Shown: one piece after another, positions 47,028-57,031 of the stretch
Numbering within the stretch: the stretch's first letter is position 1
How the letters are laid out: each line of letters opens with the position of its first letter
Position numbers and translations under genes: made by a program
The notes under the pieces: model-generated
The model's database searches: none
Told to the model about the DNA's origin: nothing
Seen by the model: the letters and a program-made list of their open reading frames with translations, nothing else
Assembly: GCA_041746135.1 (NCBI GenBank)
Contig: JBGTHQ010000032.1
Span: forward strand, 124,001-188,000
Direction: 5' to 3'
DNA: 64,000 nucleotides
DNA from: Alg239-R122 sp041746135
GTDB taxonomy: Bacteria > Pseudomonadota > Alphaproteobacteria > Sphingomonadales > Sphingomonadaceae

Positions 47028-47789
47028 TTAATGTGCTGTTCCGCTAACTAATCGGTAAGCCAGACGTATCGCGACATAGGCGATCAGCACGGCCGTCGCT
47101 ATGCGGATCCATTTGGGCGGCAATATCTTCAGCCCAAGATGCGATCCTGCCTGACCGCCAATGATAACGGCCACCGCCAGCGGCCAATAGCTCGTTAATG
47201 ATGCGATCTCTCCATCCCGAGATAGCTTGCCGAGTTGTCCGATAAGGCCAGCCACCGAGTTGACCAATATGAAGACGCTGGCCGCCGCCGAAATTTGCCG
47301 CGCCCTTCCCCAGTGGGTCAGATACAGTATCGGGGCCAGAAAAATGCCGCCGCCGATTCCAGCCAGACCCGATACGAACCCGGTCACCGCCCCTATCGGC
47401 CATATCAGCAGGCGTTTGGGCGTGATCTCCCGTGTTTCCGGTATATCCTCTTTTTGCAGACACAAAAGAATTGCAGCCGCAAAGAGCAGCACCGTCAATA
47501 TCGTTAGAAATACCGTCTGCGATATCACCAATGACCCGCCCATCCAAGCAAACGGCGCAGAGAGCAGCAAAATCGGCCACAGTTTGCTCCACGCCACGGT
47601 ACCGGCGCGGGAATGGCGAATAGTGCTGCCCGTCACGACGAGAATGTTGCAGATCAGCGCAACCGAAGGCAGAATGCGGTAGTCGGTCCCGGCCAATACC
47701 AAAAGCGCGTTGTAGGTCGACCCGCCGCCGAAGCCGACAGACGCGTATAAAAGCGCCGTGACCGCGAACAGAAGCGCAAGCCACGACAT
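47028..47789 (-). CDS. TauE/SafE family sulfite or anion exporter
   Basis: 253 aa, seven to eight hydrophobic segments. The duplicated family motif is visible as ASVGFGGGSTYNALL in the first half and SGLAGIGGGIFLAPIL in the second. Family members export sulfite, sulfoacetate and other anions; substrate cannot be told from sequence. Eight bases after secA on the same strand, so possibly a read-through partner of secA. Confidence 0.9.
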   Translation of the reverse strand: MSWLALLFAVTALLYASVGFGGGSTYNALLVLAGTDYRILPSVALICNILVVTGSTIRHSRAGTVAWSKLWPILLLSAPFAWMGGSLVISQTVFLTILTVLLFAAAILLCLQKEDIPETREITPKRLLIWPIGAVTGFVSGLAGIGGGIFLAPILYLTHWGRARQISAAASVFILVNSVAGLIGQLGKLSRDGEIASLTSYWPLAVAVIIGGQAGSHLGLKILPPKWIRIATAVLIAYVAIRLAYRLVSGTAH

Positions 47790-47796
47790 AGGTCAG

Positions 47797-50529
47797 TTAC
47801 GCGTTCTGGCCATGGCAATGCTTGTATTTGCGTCCCGATCCGCACGGACACGAACTGTTGCGGCTGATATCCTGATCGGCATAGGGGTTTTCGTTCGGAC
47901 TGCTGGCACGCGACTGGCGCGGCGGAAGCGCGGTGCTGACTGTACCGAGCGTGCCGCCATCTATATCGTTGCTGTCATCCTCGCCGGTCAGCGGATCGAT
48001 ATGCGTGGTCAGGAAGTCGGGCAGGTCGGGAAGCGTAGGCACTTCGGGTTCCTGGATCCTGTAATCACGCGTCATGATGTCGCGCGTTACATTTTCACGG
48101 ATTATGGCGAGCATCCGCTCGAACAGGCCAAATGCTTCCTGCTTATATTCGTTGATCGGTGTTTTTTGCGCATAAGCGCGCAGAAACACGACCTGACGCA
48201 GAGCATCGAGCGTCGCCAAATGCTCTTTCCAGTTATGGTCGAGATTCTGCAACAGGATCGATTTCTCGATTTGGCCCCAAATACCGGGCTCAATCTGCGA
48301 AGTCCTGCTTTTGAAAGAGTCCTCGGCCATGGCCGCCAGCCGTTCCTCGATAATTTGCGGGTCGAGCATATCCTCTTCCATCCACGCATCGAGATCGGGG
48401 TCCAGCAGCAATATTTCGGAAACGCGCGTTTTAAGCTGGGCCATATCCCATTGCTCGGGATAGGAACCAGGCGGGCAGGATTCGACGACCAGTGCATTAA
48501 CAGTATCGCGCCACATGTCGTCGACCACGTCGTCGACTTGTCCAGCATCCATGATTTCGGCGCGCTGCTGATAGATCACCTTGCGTTGATCGTTCATAAC
48601 GGCATCATATTCGACGACCTGCTTGCGCACATCATAGTTGCGCGCTTCGACCTTTTTCTGTGCCGTTTCGATAGCCTTGGAAAGCCATTTCGATCCAATG
48701 GCTTCGCCGTCGTCTAGATTTTTGTTCATCATCTTGCTGAACAACGTATCGGGGCCGAAAATGCGCAGCAGATCATCCTCGAGGCACAGATAGAAACGCG
48801 ACAGGCCCGGATCGCCCTGCCGGCCCGAACGGCCACGCAACTGGTTATCGATGCGGCGGCTTTCATGTCGTTCTGTACCGAGCACGAACAGACCGCCAGC
48901 ATCGATCACGCGCTGCCGCTCCGCCTTGACTTCGTCGGTCAGTTTCTGAACCGCCGCATCGCGTTCGGGGCCTTCTGCGATCTCCGCCAGTTCCTCGTCG
49001 ATGCGAAACTCGATATTTCCGCCGAGTTGGATATCAGTACCGCGACCCGCCATGTTGGTGGCAATGGTGACAGCACCGATACGTCCCGCCTGCGCCACGA
49101 TATGCGCCTCGCGCTCATGCTGGCGCGCGTTCAAAATTTCATGCGGCACCTTTTCTTTTTCCAGATAGTTGGAAAGAAGCTCCGATTTCTCTATCGACAC
49201 GGTGCCGACCAGAATAGGTTGCCCGATTTCATTCTTCTCGCGGATGGCTTTGGCGATGGCCTGAAATTTGTCGGTGGTGTTTTTGTAGAATTCGTCTTCC
49301 TCATCGATACGCTGCACGGGCAGGTTGGTAGGGATAGTCACCACGTTCATCTTATAGATTTCGTAAAATTCCCCAGCTTCGGTCGCGGCCGTGCCGGTCA
49401 TTCCGGACAATTTGGGGTACATGCGGAAATAGTTCTGGAACGTAATTGATGCCAGCGTCTGGTTTTCCGGCTTGATATCGACGTCTTCCTTGGCCTCGAC
49501 CGCCTGATGCAGTCCGTTGGACCAGCGGCGGCCATCCATCATCCGACCGGTAAATTCGTCGATGATGACGATTTCGCCATCCTTGATAATATAATCTGTA
49601 TCACGTTTGAACATGACATTGGCTTTCAGGGCCTGGTCGAGATGATGGATGACCTGCGTATTTTCGAAATCGTACAGGTTCGAGCCGACCAATAAGCCTG
49701 CTTCTTCCAGTAGCCGCTCGGCTTTTTCGAGACCGTCTTCGGTCAAAGAGACGTTCTTGGTCTTTTCGTCCTTTTCGTAATCGTCCTCCGTAATATTCTG
49801 CACCACCGCGTTGACGGTTACGTACATTTCCGACTTGTCGTCAGTCGGACCTGAAATGATCAGCGGCGTGCGCGCCTCGTCGATCAGAATCGAATCGACT
49901 TCATCGACGATACCGAAATTGAACGGGCGGTGCACCATCTGCGCACGATCATGCTTCATATTGTCGCGCAAGTAATCAAAGCCCAGTTCGTTGTTCGTGG
50001 CGTAGGTAATATCACTGGCATAGGCTTCGCGGCGGGCTTGTTCAGGCATGTTCGGCACGATCACGCCGGTCGTCAGACCCATGAAAGAATAGACTTGCGC
50101 CATCCATTCCGCATCGCGCCGGGCGAGATAGTCGTTGACGGTCACAACGTGCACGCCCTTGCCTTCGATCGCATTCAGATAACAGGCGAGCGTCGCCACC
50201 AGCGTTTTACCTTCACCGGTGCGCATTTCGGCTATTTCGCCGCGGTGCAGCACGATGCCGCCGATCATCTGCACATCGAAATGGCGCATTCCCAGCGTGC
50301 GGACCGAAGCCTCGCGCACTGTCGCAAATGCTTCCGGCAGAATATCCTCGAGTTTTTTTCCATCTGCGAGAAGGCTCCGGAACTTGTCGGTTTGGCCGCG
50401 CAACTGATCGTCGCTCATCGCCTGAATGTCAGGCTCGAGCGCATTGATGCTATCCACGGTTTTTTGCATCGATTTGACGTAGCGATCATTGGATGATCCA
50501 AAAACGGATTTGGCGAGTGCCCCGAACAT
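47797..50529 (-). CDS. secA: Preprotein translocase ATPase SecA
   Basis: 910 aa motor of the Sec pathway. Walker A MRTGEGKTLVATLACYL, preprotein cross-linking domain, DEVDSILIDEARTPLIISG, IGAVTIATNMAGRGTDIQLGG, helical scaffold, and C-terminal linker ending in the zinc motif CPCGSGRKYKHCHG that binds SecB and phospholipid. ATG 50527-50529 has AAGGAAATACT before it. Preceded on the same strand by a small exported-protein gene. Confidence 0.98.
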   Translation of the reverse strand: MFGALAKSVFGSSNDRYVKSMQKTVDSINALEPDIQAMSDDQLRGQTDKFRSLLADGKKLEDILPEAFATVREASVRTLGMRHFDVQMIGGIVLHRGEIAEMRTGEGKTLVATLACYLNAIEGKGVHVVTVNDYLARRDAEWMAQVYSFMGLTTGVIVPNMPEQARREAYASDITYATNNELGFDYLRDNMKHDRAQMVHRPFNFGIVDEVDSILIDEARTPLIISGPTDDKSEMYVTVNAVVQNITEDDYEKDEKTKNVSLTEDGLEKAERLLEEAGLLVGSNLYDFENTQVIHHLDQALKANVMFKRDTDYIIKDGEIVIIDEFTGRMMDGRRWSNGLHQAVEAKEDVDIKPENQTLASITFQNYFRMYPKLSGMTGTAATEAGEFYEIYKMNVVTIPTNLPVQRIDEEDEFYKNTTDKFQAIAKAIREKNEIGQPILVGTVSIEKSELLSNYLEKEKVPHEILNARQHEREAHIVAQAGRIGAVTIATNMAGRGTDIQLGGNIEFRIDEELAEIAEGPERDAAVQKLTDEVKAERQRVIDAGGLFVLGTERHESRRIDNQLRGRSGRQGDPGLSRFYLCLEDDLLRIFGPDTLFSKMMNKNLDDGEAIGSKWLSKAIETAQKKVEARNYDVRKQVVEYDAVMNDQRKVIYQQRAEIMDAGQVDDVVDDMWRDTVNALVVESCPPGSYPEQWDMAQLKTRVSEILLLDPDLDAWMEEDMLDPQIIEERLAAMAEDSFKSRTSQIEPGIWGQIEKSILLQNLDHNWKEHLATLDALRQVVFLRAYAQKTPINEYKQEAFGLFERMLAIIRENVTRDIMTRDYRIQEPEVPTLPDLPDFLTTHIDPLTGEDDSNDIDGGTLGTVSTALPPRQSRASSPNENPYADQDISRNSSCPCGSGRKYKHCHGQNA

Positions 50530-50640
50530 AGTATTTCCTTGGAATGAATTTTGGTTTCAATGTGCGTCAGCGCCCTTTTCGGAAGCCTCGCTGTGCGTTG
50601 TTTTCATGATAAAGAGCGGCTGAAGCTCCGGAACGTTACG

Positions 50641-50925
50641 CTATTCGTGGGCCCGGTCGCCGCGATACGTGCGCTGCAGCACGATCGTATGCTGCGTTCC
50701 AAATGTGAACCGTGTGGCGTTGCTCTCAAAGAAGCCGTGCTTTTTGGGGTGCAGATATCGCGCATACGACCGCGCATCGTTCTGAACCGTCAAAGGCAGT
50801 GATCCAGACGATGCCGTTTCGGTCATGGAGCCCATGGCGGCCTGATGCGGCTGTGCGGCATTCGCCGCCGAAGGCACCATGCCGGTCAGGATAGCCAGCA
50901 GGAAAAGAAATGAACGTGTCAGCAT
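50641..50925 (-). CDS. Small exported protein of unknown function upstream of secA
   Basis: 94 aa. Signal peptide MLTRSFLFLLAILTGMVPSA then ANA cleavage site; the mature peptide is about 70 residues, basic, without cysteines or membrane segments, ending LQRTYRGDRAHE. ATG 50923-50925 is preceded by GGGGAAAG at about seven bases, a convincing ribosome binding site; an alternative start at 50943 would add six residues. It is transcribed toward secA with 111 bases between. I recognise no family. Position and secretion recall SecM, but no arrest motif is evident. Confidence 0.65.
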   Translation of the reverse strand: MLTRSFLFLLAILTGMVPSAANAAQPHQAAMGSMTETASSGSLPLTVQNDARSYARYLHPKKHGFFESNATRFTFGTQHTIVLQRTYRGDRAHE

Positions 50926-51080
50926 GTATATCTTTCCCCACATAGTGATACGGGGCGCTTTCGTCTAGAGAATTGCGGCGTCATAATTTTCATGGGCACG
51001 CTCGGATAGCCTTGCTATGTAAATATAGCACTATTCGCATGGCCTCGCATAGGCGTTCGCGCAATTACAGGAAATTTCAT

Positions 51081-52307
51081 TTGGCCACGACGTCCCCCCT
51101 TGCTCCCGCCCGTTTTCCCAATTTGCCCGAAATCGCGGGCGTGACATTGCGGGTAGCGCGCGCACAGTACAAGGACTGGGAGCGCTCCGACTTGACCTTC
51201 GTAACGCTGGAAGAGGGTACGGCGGTGGCCGGCGTAACAACGCGCAACATTTGCTGTTCGACCGAAGTCGAAATGGCCCGCCAAAGCGTCGCGGGAGGGC
51301 TTGCGCGCGCGCTGGTGGTCAATGCGGGCAACAGCAATGCTTTTACAGGCTATCGGGGACGCGAAGCGGTGGAAGCGATCGTCGCCAGCGTGGCGGCGCA
51401 TCTGAAATGCGAAAAGTCGCACATATTCGTGTCTTCGACGGGCGTGATCGGCGTTCCGCTGCCCAAGGATAAGGCCGCAGCCGGGTTACAGGCCGCATAT
51501 GATGCCGCACCGTGCGGCTGGCGGGACATGGCCAATACCATCGCCACCACCGACACGTTTGCCAAAGGCGCTACCGCCAGCGCCGTGATCGGCGAACGGA
51601 CGGTCCATCTGTCGGCCGTTATCAAGGGATCGGGCATGATCGCGCCCGATATGGCGACGATGCTCGGCTATATATTCACCGATGCCGCAGTCGAACCAAG
51701 TTTTCTGCAGGAAATGTTGAGCGCGGCCAATGCCCCCAGCTTCAACTGCATTACCGTCGATAGCGATACCTCCACCAGCGATACCGTTCTGCTGTTCGCG
51801 ACCGGCCAGGCCGGAAACAGACTGCTGTCCTCCTATGAAAATCCCGGTACGGACGCTTTTTTTGCCGCTCTACAGGATGTCTGTTTGCAACTTGCGCATC
51901 TGGTGGTGCGCGATGGCGAAGGGGCCACAAAGTTTATCGAGATCGAGGTAACGGGCGCTATGAGCGACGACAGCGCCCACCGGATCGCACTGTCGGTTGC
52001 CAATTCGCCGCTTGTCAAAACCGCGATTGCGGGCGAAGATGCCAATTGGGGCCGGGTCGTCATGGCGGTCGGCAAGGCAGGCGAGCCAGCCGACCGCGAC
52101 AAGCTGTCAATCCGCTTTGCCGACACATGGGTGGCACGAGACGGCCTAGCCGCCGACAGCTATGACGAAACGCCGGTGGCGGCGCATCTGAAAGGCCAGG
52201 AAATCTCGATCGGCATCGATATCGGCTTGGGCGATGGCCGTGCCAGGGTATGGACATGCGATTTGACGCACGGTTATATCACGATCAACGCCGATTACCG
52301 GAGCTGA
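51081..52307 (+). CDS. argJ: Glutamate N-acetyltransferase / amino-acid acetyltransferase ArgJ
   Basis: 408 aa, recycles the acetyl group from N-acetylornithine to glutamate in arginine synthesis. Autocleaves before the nucleophilic Thr in GSGMIAPDMATMLGYIFTD; other markers are NAGNSNAFTG and SSTGVIGVPLP, and GEDANWGRV near the end. The start is TTG 51081, six bases after AGGAAA (51069-51074), and gives MATTSPLAPARFPNLP, the usual family beginning; ATG 51039 or 50973 would add residues without homology to the domain. Confidence 0.94.
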   Translation: MATTSPLAPARFPNLPEIAGVTLRVARAQYKDWERSDLTFVTLEEGTAVAGVTTRNICCSTEVEMARQSVAGGLARALVVNAGNSNAFTGYRGREAVEAIVASVAAHLKCEKSHIFVSSTGVIGVPLPKDKAAAGLQAAYDAAPCGWRDMANTIATTDTFAKGATASAVIGERTVHLSAVIKGSGMIAPDMATMLGYIFTDAAVEPSFLQEMLSAANAPSFNCITVDSDTSTSDTVLLFATGQAGNRLLSSYENPGTDAFFAALQDVCLQLAHLVVRDGEGATKFIEIEVTGAMSDDSAHRIALSVANSPLVKTAIAGEDANWGRVVMAVGKAGEPADRDKLSIRFADTWVARDGLAADSYDETPVAAHLKGQEISIGIDIGLGDGRARVWTCDLTHGYITINADYRS

Positions 52308-52312
52308 GGGGA

Positions 52313-53119
52313 ATGCACGAATTATACGGCGAGGTGGAACGTCTGATGCGGCGAACGGCCGAAACGAAGATCATGCCTTATTACCAGAGACTCTCGCGCG
52401 AACAGATCGAACGCAAGGCAGATACGCCCGGCGGCAATATCGATCTCGTCACCATTGCCGATCGGGAAGCGGAGGTCATGTTGTCGAACGGTTTGGCGGC
52501 AATGCTACCGGAAGCTGCGATTGTCGGAGAAGAAGCCTGCGAAGCTAACCCAGTCCTGATGGACGGGCTTGGCTGTGCCCGGTGCTGGATCATCGATCCG
52601 GTGGACGGAACCAACAATTTCGGGGCCGGAAAACCGCCGTTCGGGATCATCATCGCGCTGGCCGAACACGGAAACGTCGTGGCCGGGTGGATGCTCGATC
52701 CGATTTCGGGGCGTATGTGCCACGCGTCACGTGGATTGGGGGCCTGGATTGACGAGCGACCCGTCAAAGCCCGCGAAAGCGGACACGATCTTCCCATCGC
52801 GGCCATATCGCTGTTGTTCGTCGATCCGGCAAAGCGCGACGTCTTGCGCCAGCGCATTTCCGGGAATTTCGAAACGGTGGATATCCCGCGTTGTGCCGCC
52901 GAACAATATCCCCGGCTCGTACTGGGCATAAACGATATATCCATTTTCGAACGCACCTTACCGTGGGACCATGCGGCAGGCGCGCTTTTCGTCAACGAAG
53001 CGGGCGGCAAAGTCGCGCGAACCGATGGCAGCGAATATGTTATTACCGATGGTCGCAAAGGCCTTATCGGCGCAGCATCGCCGCGTTTGTGGGATATGGC
53101 CGCAAATATTCTCTTTTGA
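52313..53119 (+). CDS. Inositol monophosphatase family protein (second copy)
   Basis: 268 aa with the FIG/IMPase fold. Metal ligands in VGEEACEANP and WIIDPVDGTNNFGAGKPPFG, and the second motif LPWDHAAGALFVNEAGG. Differs clearly from the SuhB-like protein at 16301-17128. May hydrolyse histidinol phosphate, 3'-phosphoadenylate or inositol phosphate; substrate unknown. The ATG follows TGAGGGGA, five bases after argJ, so it is cotranscribed with argJ. Confidence 0.9.
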   Translation: MHELYGEVERLMRRTAETKIMPYYQRLSREQIERKADTPGGNIDLVTIADREAEVMLSNGLAAMLPEAAIVGEEACEANPVLMDGLGCARCWIIDPVDGTNNFGAGKPPFGIIIALAEHGNVVAGWMLDPISGRMCHASRGLGAWIDERPVKARESGHDLPIAAISLLFVDPAKRDVLRQRISGNFETVDIPRCAAEQYPRLVLGINDISIFERTLPWDHAAGALFVNEAGGKVARTDGSEYVITDGRKGLIGAASPRLWDMAANILF

Positions 53120-53143
53120 CCCGTTCTTTAAACCCAGATAGCA

Positions 53144-53170
53144 AAAAGCCCGCGCACATGGCGGGCCTTT
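53144..53170. terminator. Bidirectional rho-independent terminator
   Basis: Stem GCCCGC (53148-53153) / GCGGGC (53161-53166), seven-base loop, flanked by A-run on the left and CTTTT on the right, so it can end both the argJ-IMPase unit (plus) and trxA (minus), which converge here. Confidence 0.85.
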
Positions 53171-53191
53171 TGTGAGTTTATAGGGACGAAA

Positions 53192-53518
53192 TTACGCGGG
53201 AAGCGCGTTTTCCAGCCATTCCTTGAGCTGGCTCTTCGGAGCCGCGCCGACTTTTGTCTCGACCGCCTCGCCTTTATTGAACAGGATCATGGTCGGAATA
53301 CCGCGCACGCCGTATTTGCCGGGGGTTTCGGGACTATCGTCGATATTGACCTTGGCAATGGTGACCTTGCCCGCCATTTCTTCGCTGATTTCCTCGAGCG
53401 CAGGCCCGATCATCTTACATGGACCGCACCATTCCGCCCAGAAATCGACCAGAACGGGTCCATCTGCTTTCAGCACGTCGTTTGCAAAACTCTCGTCGGT
53501 TACCGCTTTCGTCGCCAT
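53192..53518 (-). CDS. trxA: Thioredoxin
   Basis: 108 aa, canonical length. Active site WCGPCK at Cys31/Cys34, cis-Pro in VRGIPTMILF, Gly-rich C-terminal helix. Cytoplasmic disulfide reductase. Located 90 bases after addA on the same strand, ended by the shared terminator. Confidence 0.98.
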   Translation of the reverse strand: MATKAVTDESFANDVLKADGPVLVDFWAEWCGPCKMIGPALEEISEEMAGKVTIAKVNIDDSPETPGKYGVRGIPTMILFNKGEAVETKVGAAPKSQLKEWLENALPA

Positions 53519-53608
53519 CTATAGTCTCCTTGTTCCGTTAAGCCCTAACCTAGTGATAAAACAGCCCGCTAACAATGGGCATGGCGCAAAGCAAATATTC
53601 TGCGGCGC

Positions 53609-56600
53609 TTAATCCAGCTTTTGCGCATCCAGCAATTCTTCAGGTAGCGAAAATAGCTCGGGTATCTGTGTGTACAGCAAACCGGCCGATACATTACGTC
53701 CGGGATAAATCTGTCGCAACACGGCCCGGTAAGCCGCCATTTGACGCAGATAGGCCACCGGTATGTTGCCCACTGCCTGTGGCGGATAGCGCGAGGTTTT
53801 GAAATCCACGACCTGAATTTCGGTATCGGTAATCCGTAAACGGTCGACCGTCCCGGCGATAACCCGCTCCCCCACGCGAGCGGCGAGCGGCACTTCGGCA
53901 AGCGCGTCCTCTGCAAACAGCGCGCTCCATTCCGGGTCGGACAGCGTTTGCAAAACGATGCCCGCCATATTCGCGCGTTCGTCGGTGGAAATTTCCGGTG
54001 CTTGCCGTGCGAGCCATGCCAGCGCGGCCGCTTCGCGTTTAGCTGGTTCAAGATCGGGCAGGCGTTCGAACAAGCTGTGCATCAATTTGCCCCGCTGCAT
54101 GGCTGAGCGTCCAGCTGCCGATATGAGCGGCGGATCCGCCGCATCGTCCCGCATTGCCGAGGGGGCCAGCGGACGGGGCGGACGGCCGGGATCAGGTGCC
54201 GGCGTGTTGATCCAGTCTGGAAGCTGCAGAGCGGTTTCCATATTCGCCTCAACTTGTCCGGCTGGCTTTGCGTCTGCGGACGCCGCATCTGCGTCGCCAT
54301 AATGCCTTGCGCCGCCCCAGACGGAATCTGCAATAATCTCCTTACCCATGCCGCAAAACGTTTCCTCCACCCGCGCATACCAGCTATTTTGCGGCACCGC
54401 ATCGCCGCGCGCATTTTGTGTACCAACCATGAAGAGCCGTTCTTCAGCGCGCGTCATGGCGACGTATAAAAGCCGCCAGTGTTCGGCTATTTCGCTCAGC
54501 TGAGCTGCCTCGTAAGCCTGTTTGAGCCGTCCGTGCATCTCGGTCTTGCGCAGCCCGAAAATCGGCAATTCACGGTCGCCCTCTATTTTCCACCCGAAAC
54601 TGCGGTCGGGCGTAGCAGCGGGATCGGCGCAGCAATCGGCGAGTATCACTACGGGTGCCTGCAACCCTTTGGCACCATGCACCGTCATTACGCGCGTTTC
54701 GTCGGCGTTGTCGCTGACCTCGCGCTTGATTTCGGCGTCGCTGCTTTCAAACCAGTGCAAAAACTGTTGCAGGGTGGTGACATGATCGCGTTCGAAGTTC
54801 AGCGCGGCATTGAGCAATTCGTCCAGCGGATCGACGACTTCGTGGCCCAGACGGGCGATGAGTTTCGCCCGCGCGTCCAGCTCGCCGGTCAGTATCCAAG
54901 CGAGAAAGGCATAAGGCGTGGTAAAATCGGCGCGATTCAGGATCATGTACAGAGGCTCAAGCTGCTCGGGTTTCATCGTGTCGCGCAAATGGCTCCACAA
55001 ACCCTTGCCTTGGTCGCGGTAACCGTATCGCAACAGCTCCTCCTGCGACCAGCCTATGATCGGCGATACCAGAAGACTGGCCAGATTGAGGTCATCGTGC
55101 GGCTGGAGTGCGAAGCGGATGGCCGCGAGCAAGTCCTGCACGCCGAGCGGCTGACCGAGCCTCAGGCGATCAATTCCCGCCACCGGGATATTTTGCGCGT
55201 GAAGGCGGGCCACGATCAAAGCCGCCAGGTCGCTGCGGCGGCGCAGCAATATCATGAAATCGCCCGGCCGCGCCCAGCGTCTTTCCTTATGCAAATAGAG
55301 CCGGTTTACATGCCCCTCGGTCAGCCATTCGGTCAGCTGTGTTGCGAGGTTGTTGGCAAGTATGCGGTTCGGACGCGACAGCCATTGCTCCAGATCGCCG
55401 CTATCCTTCTCGTCCTCGGTGTAGTCGCTGACCCCCACGGCATTCCACAACGTGACCTGACCACGGCGTTGGTCGCCGACATGCGATGGCGGATGCTCGG
55501 GCAGGTTGAACGCATGCGCGCCGATCGTCTCGATCGCGTGGTCGACGAAATCGAGGATCGGCTGTGCCGAACGAAAACTATGTGAAAGACTGAGGTCGGA
55601 TAGCGGCATGTCGGAGCCATGCGCCGCACCGCGAAAATGTCGCCGCGCCCATTCGTAGTTAAGCGGGCTGGTCCCCTGAAATCCAAAAATGGCCTGCTTA
55701 AAGTCTCCGACCGTGAACAAGGTGCGGATACGGTCTTGTTTAGCCCCTTCGCCTGAAAAAAAATCTCCGGCCAGACTATCGACGATCCGCCACTGCCGCA
55801 AATTGGTATCCTGCGCTTCATCGATCAGAATATGGTCGAATTGCTGGTCGAGTTTATAGCGGATCCAGTCGGCCATCCCGCTGGCGGACAACAGGCTGGC
55901 CGTGGTGCGGATCAGATCGTCGAAATCGACCACGCCTTCGCGGTGCTTGGCCTCCTGATAGGCGAAGGCAAAGTCCCTGCCTGCTTCCAGCGCCGGCGAG
56001 AGCATTTGGGCAACCGCCACCAGAGCCTGTTTCTCGGTAATTTCTAGGAGTGCCGCCAGCACGGGCGCAGCATGAACTTCGTAATCGGCATTGATTTTGA
56101 GCAGTCCCGCAGGCGTCTTTCGCGGTTCGCCCGATTTGGTCAGGAAAATATCCAGCAGGATACCCAGGCTGTCCAGCCGCACGGCATCGTCCGATGCGAT
56201 CCATTTAACTATTCGTTCCGCGTTATCCTGTCCCGTTTTTGCCTTCCATCCCGCATTATCGTGCGCGAGCGCTTTCAGTCCTTCGATATCGAGCGCCTCG
56301 TCGCTGCACATGGTGGCCAGTCCGCTGCCATCCTCGGTGCGTGCGAGCCCCAGCAGATCGTTGATGTAGGGCTGCAGGTCGCCCGTCCACGCATCCGGAC
56401 CTTCCCACATCTCGATAGCCGCCGCACACCGTACGAGAAATGCTTCGGTCGCCTGCTCGCCCATCCGCACGCTCAGCATGGCGATGGTGTCGAGCAACCG
56501 CTGATGGCCGCGCTGCTCAGCCTGCCACAGCATGTCCGACAAGGTTTCGGTCACAAGCAGTTTCTGGTCTCGCTCCTCCATCGCTTTGAACCCCGGCACG

Positions 56601-57031
56601 ATTCCCGCTTCCAAAGGGAAACCGGCCAGCAGCGACTGGCAAAAGCTGTGGATCGTCTGAATGCGCAGGCCGCCGCCCGGTGCATCGAGTACCGCGGCGA
56701 AAAGAGTGCGGGCATGGCGCAGGTCATCGGGGGCCACCGATGCGCTGATGGCGAGCAGATCGGCGGCAAGGTCTTCGTCCTTCATTTGCACCCATCTGGC
56801 CAGCACGCTATTAATCCGGTTCGCCATTTCGGTCGCGCCCGCCTTGGTAAAAGTCAGGCATAAAATATGTTCGGGGCGGATGCGCGGATCGAGCAACAGC
56901 CGGAAAACGCGCGCCGACAGAACCTGTGTCTTGCCGGTCCCTGCGGACGCACTCAGCCATATGCTGTCCGCCGGTTCGACGGCATGTTGCTGATTATCCA
57001 TCAGCTTGAATATCTTACCCGCCCCGCTCAC
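53609..57031 (-). CDS. addA: Double-strand break repair helicase-nuclease AddA
   Basis: 1140 aa UvrD-like helicase with C-terminal RecB-type nuclease. Walker A WLSASAGTGKTQVLSARV, motif II ILIDEAQDTN, motif III FTVGDFKQAIFGFQG, motif VI YVAMTRAEERLF; nuclease residues in GTVDRLRI and VVDFKTSRYPP. Start GTG 57031 overlaps the addB stop (GTGA); ATG 57001 is the alternative, ten codons later. Works with AddB to resect DNA ends for RecA. Confidence 0.95.
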   Translation of the reverse strand: MSGAGKIFKLMDNQQHAVEPADSIWLSASAGTGKTQVLSARVFRLLLDPRIRPEHILCLTFTKAGATEMANRINSVLARWVQMKDEDLAADLLAISASVAPDDLRHARTLFAAVLDAPGGGLRIQTIHSFCQSLLAGFPLEAGIVPGFKAMEERDQKLLVTETLSDMLWQAEQRGHQRLLDTIAMLSVRMGEQATEAFLVRCAAAIEMWEGPDAWTGDLQPYINDLLGLARTEDGSGLATMCSDEALDIEGLKALAHDNAGWKAKTGQDNAERIVKWIASDDAVRLDSLGILLDIFLTKSGEPRKTPAGLLKINADYEVHAAPVLAALLEITEKQALVAVAQMLSPALEAGRDFAFAYQEAKHREGVVDFDDLIRTTASLLSASGMADWIRYKLDQQFDHILIDEAQDTNLRQWRIVDSLAGDFFSGEGAKQDRIRTLFTVGDFKQAIFGFQGTSPLNYEWARRHFRGAAHGSDMPLSDLSLSHSFRSAQPILDFVDHAIETIGAHAFNLPEHPPSHVGDQRRGQVTLWNAVGVSDYTEDEKDSGDLEQWLSRPNRILANNLATQLTEWLTEGHVNRLYLHKERRWARPGDFMILLRRRSDLAALIVARLHAQNIPVAGIDRLRLGQPLGVQDLLAAIRFALQPHDDLNLASLLVSPIIGWSQEELLRYGYRDQGKGLWSHLRDTMKPEQLEPLYMILNRADFTTPYAFLAWILTGELDARAKLIARLGHEVVDPLDELLNAALNFERDHVTTLQQFLHWFESSDAEIKREVSDNADETRVMTVHGAKGLQAPVVILADCCADPAATPDRSFGWKIEGDRELPIFGLRKTEMHGRLKQAYEAAQLSEIAEHWRLLYVAMTRAEERLFMVGTQNARGDAVPQNSWYARVEETFCGMGKEIIADSVWGGARHYGDADAASADAKPAGQVEANMETALQLPDWINTPAPDPGRPPRPLAPSAMRDDAADPPLISAAGRSAMQRGKLMHSLFERLPDLEPAKREAAALAWLARQAPEISTDERANMAGIVLQTLSDPEWSALFAEDALAEVPLAARVGERVIAGTVDRLRITDTEIQVVDFKTSRYPPQAVGNIPVAYLRQMAAYRAVLRQIYPGRNVSAGLLYTQIPELFSLPEELLDAQKLD

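Noticed and set aside
54479..55585. 368-codon open frame on the plus strand
   Set aside because: Opposite addA helicase motifs; Arg/Gln/His-rich shadow.
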